Positions 24,495-32,429 of a stretch of DNA of 37,060 bases are shown one piece after another; position 1 is the first letter of the stretch, and the number at the start of each line of letters is the position of its first letter. The stretch is from Solirubrobacterales bacterium. GTDB taxonomy: Bacteria; Actinomycetota; Thermoleophilia; Solirubrobacterales; Solirubrobacteraceae. The DNA lies in contig CANJIV010000012.1 of NCBI GenBank assembly GCA_947474595.1, positions 1 through 37,060 of the forward strand, given 5' to 3'. The position numbers and the translations under genes are program-made. The notes beneath the pieces were generated by a model. It worked only from the letters and a program-made list of their open reading frames with translations. It was not told the origin of the DNA and searched no databases.

Positions 24495-25334
24495 CTAAGG
24501 GCGCTTTGGAAACTTGGAGAACTCCGGTGAGCGCTTCTGCTTGTAGGCATCGCGGCCCTCTTTGGCCTCGTCGGAGGCGTAGAAGAGCAAGTTGGCGTCG
24601 TGGGCAAGCGCTTGGATTCCCGCGTAGCCATCCTCATGGGCGTTAAAGCTTGACTTCACTAGGCGAAGGGCGAAGGGGGAGAGGGCCAGCATCTCGCGAC
24701 ACCAGGCGACCGTCTCATCTTCAAGACTCTCCAAGGCGACGACTTTGTTAACTAATCCCCACTGCTCGGCGGTCTGGGCGTCGTACTGGCGACAGAGCAG
24801 CCAGATCTCTTTGGCCCGCTTGGTGCCGACGAGGTCGCGCAGTAGCGAGACACCGTAGCCGCCATCCCAGGAGCCAACCTTTGGGCCGGTTTGGCCAAAG
24901 CGTGCGTTATCTGCGGCGATCGTCAGGTCGCAACAGAGATGTAGAACGTGGCCGCCGCCGATCGCATAGCCAGCGACCATCGCGACGATTGGCTTAGGCA
25001 GGCGACGCATCTGGACCTGGAGGTCGGTGACGTGGAAACGCCCTACGCCAGCGGAGGGGTCACCGGTCGGGTCGGTGAGATAGCCGCTGTCGCCGCGAAC
25101 GCGTTGATCGCCGCCGGAGCAGAAGGCAAGTGGTCCCTCGCCAGTCAAGATAACCACGCCCACTTCAGTGTCTTCGCGCGCGATCTCGAGTGCCGCAGAG
25201 ATCTCGATCAGCGTCTGAGGTCGAAACGCATTGCGCACATCCGGGCGGTCGATTGTGATCTTGGCGATGCCGTCACCTGAGAGCTCATAACGGATATCTG
25301 AATACTCAGCGCCAGCCTGCCACTGCACGGGCAT
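24495..25334 (-). CDS. menB: 1,4-dihydroxy-2-naphthoyl-CoA synthase
   Basis: Crotonase-fold enzyme that closes the second naphthoquinone ring from OSB-CoA. Features: [14 protein letters not shown], the oxyanion-hole stretch [35 protein letters not shown], the MenB hallmark [12 protein letters not shown], and the C-terminal [14 protein letters not shown]. Length is 279 aa. An AAGGAG (25339-25344, minus strand) lies 4 nt before the ATG, and a TACCGT box about 30 nt upstream of the start fits a leadered mRNA. It is the first gene of menB-menA-menC. Confidence 0.96.
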   Translation of the reverse strand: MPVQWQAGAEYSDIRYELSGDGIAKITIDRPDVRNAFRPQTLIEISAALEIAREDTEVGVVILTGEGPLAFCSGGDQRVRGDSGYLTDPTGDPSAGVGRFHVTDLQVQMRRLPKPIVAMVAGYAIGGGHVLHLCCDLTIAADNARFGQTGPKVGSWDGGYGVSLLRDLVGTKRAKEIWLLCRQYDAQTAEQWGLVNKVVALESLEDETVAWCREMLALSPFALRLVKSSFNAHEDGYAGIQALAHDANLLFYASDEAKEGRDAYKQKRSPEFSKFPKRP

Positions 25335-25426
25335 GGTTCTCCTTGGGGTTGTTGCCCGCCTTACGGTAGATGCTCTGGGTTACTTTCGCGTGGCGCCGTA
25401 GTGGTGTTGGGGCATAAGATCGCTTT
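25335..25426. promoter_or_regulatory. Divergent promoter region between menB and the menE unit
   Basis: This 92-bp gap must hold promoters for both directions. On the minus strand a TACCGT box and AAGGAG serve menB. On the plus strand TAAGAT (25415-25420) lies 6 nt before the ATG of the agmatinase remnant. No operator palindrome is evident. Confidence 0.5.
25415..25420 (+). promoter_or_regulatory. -10 element (TAAGAT) for the agmatinase remnant and menE
   Basis: TAAGAT ends 6 nt before the ATG at 25427, the leaderless arrangement; it is the only plausible promoter box seen for menE. Confidence 0.45.
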
Positions 25427-25597
25427 ATGGACGGTCAAGATCAGCACCACTCCAGCTACGCCGGTGTGATTTCTACCTACTGCCGTAGCCGACTTGTGAC
25501 CGATCCGACGCTACTGGCCGCAGCTGACCTGGTCGTCGTTGGAGCGCCTTTTGACGACGGTGTCTCTAATCGACCGGCACGCCCAGAGCGCCCGTGA
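25427..25597 (+). pseudogene. N-terminal remnant of an agmatinase/arginase-family gene (56 codons)
   Basis: The frame opens with MDGQDQHHSSYAG and reaches DLVVVGAPFDDGVSNRPA, a very good match to the N-terminal strand of ureohydrolases (agmatinase SpeB family: VGxPFDxGVxxRPGxRFGP). It then ends RPERP-stop with none of the Mn-binding His/Asp motifs. It keeps a -10 box and an ATG. Its TGA overlaps the ATG of menE (TGATG). The likely history is deletion of the rest of the gene, leaving its promoter and translation start to drive menE; a functional leader peptide is the alternative. Confidence 0.7.
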
Positions 25598-26898
25598 TGA
25601 ACGCTTGGCTGCACCGAGCTGCTGCTGGCTCTCCTGATCTTTGCGCTGTGGAGACCGAGGACAAAGAGGTCGTCTCATACGCTCAGCTATACCGACGGGC
25701 CACTGAGGCCGCTGGACGTCTTGGCAGCCGTGGTGTCAGGCCCGGTGATCGCGTTGGGATCGTCTTAGATCCCGGGATTGAGTTCGTAGTGACCTTCCAC
25801 GCCTGTCTTCTGCTTGGAGCGGTGGCGATGCCGATCAGCCCCCGACTGCCTGCGCCTGAGATCGCGACGCGAATCGCTACGGCGAAAGTCGTCGTCGACG
25901 AGCCACTGACAGGTCAGACGTCGGATCCTGCGCTGCACCCACAGCACGACTTAAGCGCCGTGGCGACCGTTATTCACACCTCTGGGTCGACCGGCGAGCC
26001 GCGCGCTGTGGAGCTCACCTACGCCAACTGGCTGTGGAGCGCCTTTGGCTCGGCCCTAGCGCTTGGTCTCGACCGCAACGAGAGGTGGCTGTGTGCGCTG
26101 CCCTTAGATCATGTCGGAGGACTCTCGATCGTCATTCGCAGTGCGATCTACGCCACTACCGCCGTGGTCCACAATGGCTTTGACGCCGAGCGCGTGGGCC
26201 TTGCTTGCAGTGCGGGAGAGGTCACGCTTGTCTCCTTGGTGCCAACGACGCTGCGCCGCGTCCTCGATGGCCTAGCTGGGCCACCCAAAGGGTTACGCTG
26301 CGCTCTGATCGGCGGAGCGCCCTTAGATCAGAAGTTGGCAGAGCACGCGCTCGATGCCGGCTTCGCTGTGGCTCAAACCTATGGGCTCACTGAGGCCTGC
26401 TCGCAGGTCACTACCTCTGAGATCGGGGAGACCAAAACGTCCGGCTTGCCGCTAGCGCCTACGGAGGTTGAGATCGCGCCCGACGGTGAGATCCTCGTCC
26501 GCGGGCCGACTGTCGCAGCAGGGGCGACGGCCGCCGACGGATGGCTCCACAGCGCAGACTTGGGCTCGCTCGACGACCGTGGTCGCTTGACCGTCGTTGG
26601 ACGTAAGGGCGATCTGATCATCAGTGGTGGTGAGAATGTGATGCCGGGCGAGGTAGAGAGGATTCTCTGTGAGCACCCCGCGATCGCAGAGGCAGCGGTA
26701 CACGCTAGGCCAGACGAGCAGTGGGGGCAGGCTGTTGTCGCAACGGTCGTCCTAGCGCCAGGAGCTAATGTCGATCTGCAGCAGCTGCGCACGTACTGCT
26801 CTGAGCTACTGGCAGCTGCGAAGGTTCCCAAGGAACTCTTCATCGTCTCTGACCTTCCGCGCACCGCCTCTGGCAAGTTGCGTCGCGACGCGCTCTAG
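25597..26898 (+). CDS. menE: o-Succinylbenzoate-CoA ligase
   Basis: ANL-superfamily adenylating enzyme that activates OSB with CoA. Motifs: the P-loop IHTSGSTGEPRAVELT, TYGLTEACSQVTT, the HSADLGSLDDRGRLTVVGRKGDLIISGGENV block, and the terminal Lys in RTASGKLRRDAL. Length is 433 aa, on the short side as usual for actinobacterial MenE. The ATG at 25597 shares a base with the stop of the agmatinase remnant, so it is probably translated by coupling; a GTG directly before it is the other option. Confidence 0.93.
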   Translation: MNAWLHRAAAGSPDLCAVETEDKEVVSYAQLYRRATEAAGRLGSRGVRPGDRVGIVLDPGIEFVVTFHACLLLGAVAMPISPRLPAPEIATRIATAKVVVDEPLTGQTSDPALHPQHDLSAVATVIHTSGSTGEPRAVELTYANWLWSAFGSALALGLDRNERWLCALPLDHVGGLSIVIRSAIYATTAVVHNGFDAERVGLACSAGEVTLVSLVPTTLRRVLDGLAGPPKGLRCALIGGAPLDQKLAEHALDAGFAVAQTYGLTEACSQVTTSEIGETKTSGLPLAPTEVEIAPDGEILVRGPTVAAGATAADGWLHSADLGSLDDRGRLTVVGRKGDLIISGGENVMPGEVERILCEHPAIAEAAVHARPDEQWGQAVVATVVLAPGANVDLQQLRTYCSELLAAAKVPKELFIVSDLPRTASGKLRRDAL

Positions 26899-26928
26899 GG
26901 CAGCCGTCACGAGTTGCTCGCGCGTCGC

Positions 26929-26934
26929 TAACGT
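26929..26934 (+). promoter_or_regulatory. -10 element (TAACGT) for the methyltransferase
   Basis: TAACGT ends 6 nt before the ATG at 26941. Confidence 0.4.
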
Positions 26935-26940
26935 GGGTGC

Positions 26941-27792
26941 ATGGATCCAGATGCTTACCGGGCAGACTCTGCCCAGCGATGGGAGCGCGCCGCAGAGGGT
27001 TGGGGGCGCCATCGCACGGACTTTGATCGAGCGATGATGGGCGTGACTCAGGCGATGCTTGATGGCGCTCGCCTGCAACCTGGCCAGCATGTGCTCGAAC
27101 TCGCTGCGGGTTTGGGCGAGACGGGGATGATGGCCGCCGAGCTAGTCACTCCAGGTGGCAGCGTCGTGATCTCTGATGGCTCTGAGGCGATGCTCGAACT
27201 CGCCCGCGCCCGGGGAGAGCAGGTCGGGGCTACCAACGTGGCATTCCAGCTTTTAGAGGCCGAGTGGATAGATCTCTCAGCGGCATCGGTAGACGTCGTC
27301 CTATGTCGGTTTGGACTGATGCTGGTGGCCGATCCTGGGACTGCCCTAGGAGAGGTGCGCCGCATCCTGCGCCCGGGCGGACGTGTTGTCTTGGCTGCGT
27401 GGGATATACCTGCAGAGAACCCGTGGACTGAGATCGCAGCTGAAGTTGGCGCCGAACTCGGATTAAGTGAGAGCAGGGATCCCGATGCTCCAGGCCTGTT
27501 CGCCTTCTCCGCCAGTGGCCGCATTGAAGAGCTGCTCGCCAGCGCAGGGTTCCTAGATTGGTCGGTTGAGTCAGTTGCGGCTGAGTTTGTCTACGACGAT
27601 CTCGACGCGTGGTGGGAGCAGCGAGTCGACCTATCGCCGCCGTTCGCCGATCTTCTGGCCGGCCTCAGTGGAGATGATCGAGACAGCTTTCGTAGCGCAA
27701 TAGATGCGCGCCTAGCGGCCTACGAAGTGCCCGACAGCGGGGGCCAGATCTCACTGCCGGCGAGAGTTCTAGTCGCAACAGCTGATGCCTAG
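26941..27792 (+). CDS. Class I SAM-dependent methyltransferase, candidate for menaquinone C-methylation
   Basis: A 283-aa Rossmann methyltransferase. Motif I is HVLELAAGLGETGMMAAEL, the acidic end of strand 2 is VVISDGSEAML, and the post-motif is LRPGGRVVLAAWD. The overall look is UbiE/Methyltransf_11-like. The last step of menaquinone synthesis needs such an enzyme (MenG), and this gene follows menE by 42 nt, so the role is plausible. However, the sequence differs from classical MenG/UbiE and many unrelated methyltransferases look the same. It has its own -10 box. Confidence 0.7.
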   Translation: MDPDAYRADSAQRWERAAEGWGRHRTDFDRAMMGVTQAMLDGARLQPGQHVLELAAGLGETGMMAAELVTPGGSVVISDGSEAMLELARARGEQVGATNVAFQLLEAEWIDLSAASVDVVLCRFGLMLVADPGTALGEVRRILRPGGRVVLAAWDIPAENPWTEIAAEVGAELGLSESRDPDAPGLFAFSASGRIEELLASAGFLDWSVESVAAEFVYDDLDAWWEQRVDLSPPFADLLAGLSGDDRDSFRSAIDARLAAYEVPDSGGQISLPARVLVATADA

Positions 27793-27816
27793 TAGCCAGT
27801 TTGGGCTCTAATCGCG

Positions 27817-27822
27817 TACTCT
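27817..27822 (+). promoter_or_regulatory. -10 element (TACTCT) for ilvC
   Basis: TACTCT ends 7 nt before the ilvC ATG at 27830, implying ilvC has its own leaderless promoter separate from ilvBN. Confidence 0.5.
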
Positions 27823-27829
27823 GCCCCGC

Positions 27830-28828
27830 ATGTTCTACGACAACGACGCTGACCTCACACTGCTGGACTCAAAGACCGTAGCGATCATCGGCTACGGCTC
27901 CCAAGGCCACGCTCACTCACTAAACCTCAAGGACTCCGGCGTTGACGTCGTAGTCGGGCTGCGGCCGACATCTAAGTCGGTTGAGCTAGCGCGCGCAAGC
28001 GGCCTCGAAGTGCTCTCACCGGCCGACGCGGCCAGCCGCGGCGACCTCGTGATGATGCTCGTCCCCGATGAGCTCCACCGCCAAGTGTGGGAAGAGGAAG
28101 TCCGCGACGGTATCTCCGCTGGGAACCTGCTTCTTTTCGGCCACGGATTCTCGATCCACTACAAAGAGGTCGAGCCTCCAGCCGAGGTCGACGTGGCACT
28201 CGTTGCCCCAAAGGGTCCCGGACATCTAGTCCGTCGCCAGTTCCTTGAAGGCGCTGGCGTACCGGGACTGATCGCAATCGAACAAGATGCAACCGGTAAC
28301 GCTCAGGCCTTGACGCTGGCATACGCAAAGGGAATTGGCTGCACGCGCGGCGGAGTTATTGAGACCAGTTTCCGTGAGGAGACAGAGACCGATCTCTTCG
28401 GCGAGCAGGCCGTCCTCTGCGGCGGTGCATCAGAGCTGGTACAGGCTGGCTATGAGACGCTGGTCGAGGCCGGGTATGACCCTCGCCTCGCCTACTTCGA
28501 GTGCCTCCACGAGCTCAAACTGATCGTCGATCTGATGTATGAGAAGGGGATCGGCGGAATGCGCCACTCGATCTCGAACACTGCCGAATACGGCGATCTC
28601 ACACGCGGCAAGAGAATCATCTCTGAGGAGACACGCGCCGCGATGCGCGCAATTCTCGGCGAGATTCAAGACGGTACGTTCGCTCGCGAGTGGATCGCAG
28701 AGAACCGCGCCGGGCAAGAGAACTTCCAGCGGATGCGTGCCGAGCAGGCCAGCAAGCAGATTGAGTCTGAAGGCAAGGAGCTGCGCTCGATGATGCCGTG
28801 GATCAACACCGAGTTCGATAAGTCGTGA
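27830..28828 (+). CDS. ilvC: Ketol-acid reductoisomerase
   Basis: Second common enzyme of branched-chain amino-acid synthesis, converting acetolactate to dihydroxyisovalerate with Mg and NADPH. The Rossmann motif is [17 protein letters not shown]. The NADPH-selecting loop is [26 protein letters not shown] and the metal-binding [12 protein letters not shown] and [21 protein letters not shown] segments are intact. It is the short class I form at 332 aa. ilvBN lies about 9.2 kb upstream beyond the men cluster. The TGA overlaps the GTG start of the next gene by 4 nt. Confidence 0.96.
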   Translation: MFYDNDADLTLLDSKTVAIIGYGSQGHAHSLNLKDSGVDVVVGLRPTSKSVELARASGLEVLSPADAASRGDLVMMLVPDELHRQVWEEEVRDGISAGNLLLFGHGFSIHYKEVEPPAEVDVALVAPKGPGHLVRRQFLEGAGVPGLIAIEQDATGNAQALTLAYAKGIGCTRGGVIETSFREETETDLFGEQAVLCGGASELVQAGYETLVEAGYDPRLAYFECLHELKLIVDLMYEKGIGGMRHSISNTAEYGDLTRGKRIISEETRAAMRAILGEIQDGTFAREWIAENRAGQENFQRMRAEQASKQIESEGKELRSMMPWINTEFDKS

Positions 28829-29364
28829 CCCAAGGGCCGGAGCGCCGGTGGCTAGCACCCCGAGCGCCCGGCGCGAGTGACCCGCCGCATTACGACTTTC
28901 CGGCCCATCAAGCTGAGTCCCACGACTCTCCGAGCGTCGATCCGGGTGGGGTTGACGCGCCCCCATCGGGAGAGCCGGTCGCTGGCGCGCCACCGCCCTC
29001 CTACAGCTTCCAGCAGCTAGCAGCCGTTCCAGGCGGCACGGCTAACGGCACCGCGTTGGCATCACTGCTCACAGGCATAGCGGGGCTAGTGCTGTTCGTC
29101 CTATCTGGGTTCGGCATGATCTTCATTCTCAACCTCCCGCCGTCGATCATTGCGTGGGTCTTGGGAGCACGGGCCAAGCAGAAGGTTGACCGTGGCGAGA
29201 CCGATAGCCGCCGCGAGATGGCGCAGGTAGGAATGGTGCTCGGAATCGTCGGGACGGTGATCGGAGTCTTGGCGCTAATCGCGTGGATCATCGCGATCGT
29301 CTCCAGCCAAGAGCTACAAGACGAAATGCGCAAGCAGTTCAACGATGCATACAACCGCAAGTAA
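28825..29364 (+). CDS. DUF4190-like membrane protein
   Basis: A 179-aa protein. The first ~70 residues are Pro-rich, polar and low complexity. Two hydrophobic helices follow ([20 protein letters not shown] and [20 protein letters not shown]) around a basic loop, [19 protein letters not shown]. This organisation matches DUF4190 proteins, common in actinobacteria and of unknown role. The GTG start overlaps the ilvC stop as GTGA, so it is translationally coupled to ilvC, which says little about function. Confidence 0.7.
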   Translation: MTQGPERRWLAPRAPGASDPPHYDFPAHQAESHDSPSVDPGGVDAPPSGEPVAGAPPPSYSFQQLAAVPGGTANGTALASLLTGIAGLVLFVLSGFGMIFILNLPPSIIAWVLGARAKQKVDRGETDSRREMAQVGMVLGIVGTVIGVLALIAWIIAIVSSQELQDEMRKQFNDAYNRK

Positions 29365-29414
29365 CTCTTGCGGCCGGTCAAGATTGCGCGGGCGGAAGTT
29401 TTAGCTGTTTTTTG

Positions 29415-29467
29415 GGGGGGTCTGCGTACTTAGCCTGAGATATTCAGGTTTTGGTAGCTAACCCCCC
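29415..29467 (+). other. Structured intergenic element with nested stems
   Basis: An outer stem pairs GGGGGGT (29415-29421) with ACCCCCC (29461-29467). Inside, CCTGA (29434-29438) pairs with TCAGG (29444-29448), followed by TTTT. A T6 run precedes the G tract. The inner hairpin with its T-run could be a weak terminator for the ilvC unit; the outer G/C stem makes a larger structured RNA or DNA element possible. The remainder of the 29365-29648 gap shows only the direct repeats listed separately. Confidence 0.45.
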
Positions 29468-29538
29468 TTGAAAGTGGCGAATAGTGATTGCAAGAGCGCG
29501 GGTTGAGGAGTTCTGGCGGCAGAGGCGACACGTCCACG

Positions 29539-29601
29539 CCAACGTCACCCCAGCTTCGCGCCAGCTTCACCCCAACGTCACCCCAGCTTCGCGCCAGCTT
29601 C
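29539..29601. repeat. Direct repeat, 30 bp with 33-bp period
   Basis: Two copies of a 30-bp unit beginning CCAACGTCACCCCAGCTTCG lie at 29539-29568 and 29572-29601. Each contains smaller CAGCTTCGCGC-type repeats that continue to about 29609. They lie upstream of the first GDPD start. The frame is open through them (11-codon period), but the sequence resembles slippage-prone spacer, not protein. Confidence 0.8.
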
Positions 29602-29635
29602 GCGCCAGCACGGCGCGCTCACTCCTTCCATCGCA

Positions 29636-29641
29636 TACGAT
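29636..29641 (+). promoter_or_regulatory. -10 element (TACGAT) for the exported GDPD gene
   Basis: TACGAT overlaps the ATG at 29640 and ends 7 nt before the ATG at 29649, which it selects as the likely start. Confidence 0.45.
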
Positions 29642-29648
29642 GGCGGAT

Positions 29649-30665
29649 ATGAGTGAGCGCCCGCGCCTGATCTGCGCTGTGATCGTGGTAACAGCCTTCG
29701 CGGCGCTGGCCGGGAGTAGCGCCTTGGCGTCGGCTGCTGGCCACCAGTGGCGCAGTTCTCCTCCGATCAATATCGCTCACCAAGGCGGGGAGAGCGACTT
29801 TCCGGGCAACACGATGTATGCCTTTAAGGAGTCACTCAAGGCTGGGGCTGACATGCTCGAGCTTGATATCGGAGTAACTAAAGACAACCAAGTCATCGTC
29901 CAGCACAACACGACGGTTGACTCGCGTACTAACGGCGTAGGCGACGTACGCTCGTACACGCTCAAGCAGATTCGCAAGCTAGACAACGCCTATTGGTTCT
30001 CGGCCGCGCATGGCAAGGTGGCCTCAAGCTACGACCACGACAAGTCGACCTCTACGTACAAGTTCCGTGGGATCGCGACAGGCAAGAAGAAGCCACCAAA
30101 GGGCTACACGGCCGACGACTTCAAGATCGTCACGCTCAGAGATGTGATCGCTGCTTTTCCTCATACCCCGATCAATGTCGAGATCAAAGGTCGTACCAAA
30201 GCCGAAGATATCAGCGAATATCTCGCAAATGCACGAGTGCTCGCTGCGTTACTGCGGAGCTCCAAGCGCCGCGACATCATCGTCGTCTCCTTTAAGCAGC
30301 CAGCCGTTGACCTCTTTCATACTTTGGCCCCGAAGATCTCTGTTGCACCTGGGATCGAGGGGATCGCAGGCTTCTTGTTGCTCAAGCAGTCACCCGGTAC
30401 GGGCGTCGTAGCGATTCAGGCTCCGATCACTTATCTCTACGCCGGCGCGATGATCGAGGTTTCAAGCCAGGCCTTTATCGATCAAGCGCACGCGGCCGGT
30501 TACGCATGGCAGAACTGGTTTGGCGACGACGACCCCGACTCGGCCGTCAGTTGGAAGAAGATGGTCGACCGCTGTGTTGACGGGATTATGAGTTCTTCGC
30601 CGATCGCTCTTGAGCGATTTCTAAAGAGCACCAAGTCGCCGCGTACTTGCAAATTGAGCAAGTAG
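29649..30665 (+). CDS. Glycerophosphodiester phosphodiesterase family protein, exported
   Basis: A 338-aa TIM-barrel protein expected to hydrolyse glycerophosphodiesters to glycerol-3-phosphate and an alcohol. A signal peptide (CAVIVVTAFAALAGSSALASA) puts it outside the membrane. Active-site residues are visible: His44 in NIAHQGGES, Glu71 and Asp73 in MLELDIGVTKD, His86 in IVQHN, and Glu in INVEIKGR. The usual HRG motif is HQG here, and HD is HN. The start at 29649 follows from the -10 box; ATG 29640 and a much longer frame through the 33-bp repeats also exist. A weaker paralog lies two genes downstream. Confidence 0.85.
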   Translation: MSERPRLICAVIVVTAFAALAGSSALASAAGHQWRSSPPINIAHQGGESDFPGNTMYAFKESLKAGADMLELDIGVTKDNQVIVQHNTTVDSRTNGVGDVRSYTLKQIRKLDNAYWFSAAHGKVASSYDHDKSTSTYKFRGIATGKKKPPKGYTADDFKIVTLRDVIAAFPHTPINVEIKGRTKAEDISEYLANARVLAALLRSSKRRDIIVVSFKQPAVDLFHTLAPKISVAPGIEGIAGFLLLKQSPGTGVVAIQAPITYLYAGAMIEVSSQAFIDQAHAAGYAWQNWFGDDDPDSAVSWKKMVDRCVDGIMSSSPIALERFLKSTKSPRTCKLSK

Positions 30666-30697
30666 CCGACCTCGGCTTCACGACCACGACCCACAGC

Positions 30698-30703
30698 TAA
30701 GTT
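30698..30703 (+). promoter_or_regulatory. -10 element (TAAGTT) for the patatin gene
   Basis: TAAGTT ends 7 nt before the TTG at 30711, supporting TTG as the first codon of a leaderless mRNA. Confidence 0.45.
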
Positions 30704-30710
30704 CCTCATC

Positions 30711-32429
30711 TTGCGACCTAATCAAACAGACCACCTCATACCTTTACTGCGGTCCCTGCCGATCTTGGCCCAGATGTCGGACGAGACGCTGGCAGAGGTA
30801 GGACACGAAACAAACCGCGTTCATCTGGAAGCTGGCCAAAGGCTATGGTCGGCAGGCGATAGTGGCGATTCGATGTGTCTTGTCTGCGTCGGCAGGCTCG
30901 ATCTCATCGTTGACGATGATGACGGCGAAGCGGCTGTCATCGATTCAGTCGGCCCGGGGGACCTAGTTGGGCAGTATGCGATGTTGGCACAGAAGGACCA
31001 GGCCTTTACGGTTCAGGCCGTACGCGACAGCGAACTAGTCCTGATTGATCAAGATCACTTCAACAAGCTCCTGCATCAGGAGCCGGAGTTCGTTTCGGCC
31101 CTGTTAGCGAATCTGGCCGAGCATCTAGTGCCAGACACCAGTCACTCCGGACACCTTCAGCGTGGTTCGCGTCTGCGCGACCGCGCAATCTCCCTAGTTT
31201 CCTGCGATCCGTCAGTCAACTTAGTAGAGATATCTCAAGCGATGCTTGCCGGACTGAGGCGGTTTGGCACTGCCGCCATCATCCACCGTCCCGGCCTTGA
31301 TGCCAGCGACCACGCCGAGGCTCTGCGGCAGTGTGAGATTGACAACGACTGGGTTCTGATGGTCGCAGATGGTGGCGCTGCTCCCAAGGATGAATGGACA
31401 AAGGTCTGCCTAAGGCAGGCTGATCGCACGATGATCTTGGCTGGCCAAGAGGCTCCGCCGCCGTGGCTGGAGTCAACCCGCGAGGTCGCTCTCGGTATCT
31501 GCCTAGCCAATCCAACTGCCGCAAGATTGGCGCCTTGGTTGGATGCGTGCAATCCGACTGCGCTCCATCATCTGCGGCCTGGCTCCCAGCTAGCCGCCGA
31601 CGCCGAACGTTGTACTCGGCGACTAACGGGCCACTCTGTCGGGGTTGTCTTGTCCGGTGGCGGGCCTCGCGGGACATCCCACATCGGGGTCCTCGCAGCG
31701 CTGGAGGAGTCGGGTGTGAAGATTGACCGTATAGCCGGCACCAGCATTGGCGCCTTTATGGCCTCGATCTATGCGATGGGGATGGATCCGGGGGCGATGC
31801 AGGAACTCTGTCGAACCGAGTTCGTCGAGGGCCGCCCATTCAATAGGTACTCGATCCCGCGCCAGTCGCTGCTGGCGCCTGGCCGGTTTATCGCGATGCT
31901 TGAGAGGGTATTCGGAGATCGTGCTTTTGAAGAGCTTGCCACGGACCTGTTTGTTAACAGCTCGGATCTCAAAAGCGCTGACGTCGTGGTCCATCGCAGA
32001 GGTCGGTTGGCTGTGGCGGTGCAGGCCAGTATGAGCGTGCCCGGGCTGCTACCGCCGGTTCGCGCTGGCGCCCAGCTTTTAGTCGATGGGGGCGTTCTAG
32101 ACAACATGCCGATAGATGTCATGGCAGAGACCGCCGAAGGGCCGGTCATCGGCGTCGATGTGGAGGGGCAGCGGCTCTCTGCTGATGAGGTAGACGATGG
32201 CACCATTCCTGGAATTTTTGACACGATCGCACGCTCGGTGACGCTCTCAACTTGGCACGACTCGAAGACCGTTCGTCGGCTGGCCACTTTGATCATCACT
32301 CCCGCGCTAGGGCAATCGGGACGGCGCGAGTTCGATCGGCTCGACGAGTTTGTGGAGTCCGGGCGTCAGACCACAGTTGCCGCACTTGCAGCACTCGATC
32401 CGCAGAAGCTGAAGACCTTGCTGCCGTGA
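30711..32429 (+). CDS. Patatin-like phospholipase with N-terminal cyclic-nucleotide-binding-like domain
   Basis: A 572-aa protein of the bacterial NTE/RssA-type. Residues ~15-125 form a cNMP-binding-like beta-roll (HLEAGQRLWSAGDSGDSMCLV...VGPGDLVGQYAML). Residues ~155-310 are an NTE-type linker region. A patatin domain at ~308-475 has the oxyanion loop SGGGPRGTSHIGVL, nucleophile Ser345 in GTSIG, and catalytic Asp459 in LVDGG. It should deacylate phospholipids or lysophospholipids. The phosphate-binding cassette has Gln where cAMP receptors have Glu and lacks the Arg, so cAMP binding is doubtful. The TTG start is set by the -10 box. The GTG of the second GDPD overlaps its stop. Confidence 0.9.
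   Translation: MRPNQTDHLIPLLRSLPILAQMSDETLAEVGHETNRVHLEAGQRLWSAGDSGDSMCLVCVGRLDLIVDDDDGEAAVIDSVGPGDLVGQYAMLAQKDQAFTVQAVRDSELVLIDQDHFNKLLHQEPEFVSALLANLAEHLVPDTSHSGHLQRGSRLRDRAISLVSCDPSVNLVEISQAMLAGLRRFGTAAIIHRPGLDASDHAEALRQCEIDNDWVLMVADGGAAPKDEWTKVCLRQADRTMILAGQEAPPPWLESTREVALGICLANPTAARLAPWLDACNPTALHHLRPGSQLAADAERCTRRLTGHSVGVVLSGGGPRGTSHIGVLAALEESGVKIDRIAGTSIGAFMASIYAMGMDPGAMQELCRTEFVEGRPFNRYSIPRQSLLAPGRFIAMLERVFGDRAFEELATDLFVNSSDLKSADVVVHRRGRLAVAVQASMSVPGLLPPVRAGAQLLVDGGVLDNMPIDVMAETAEGPVIGVDVEGQRLSADEVDDGTIPGIFDTIARSVTLSTWHDSKTVRRLATLIITPALGQSGRREFDRLDEFVESGRQTTVAALAALDPQKLKTLLP

Noticed and set aside
24491..24637. Upstream extension of the menA frame
   Set aside because: It lies inside menB coding sequence and is Ser/Pro/Arg-rich without UbiA homology; the ATG at 24490 follows the menB stop neatly.
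32252..32425. Upstream extension of the second GDPD frame
   Set aside because: It runs inside the patatin gene and shows no homology; a GTGA overlap provides a natural start at 32426.
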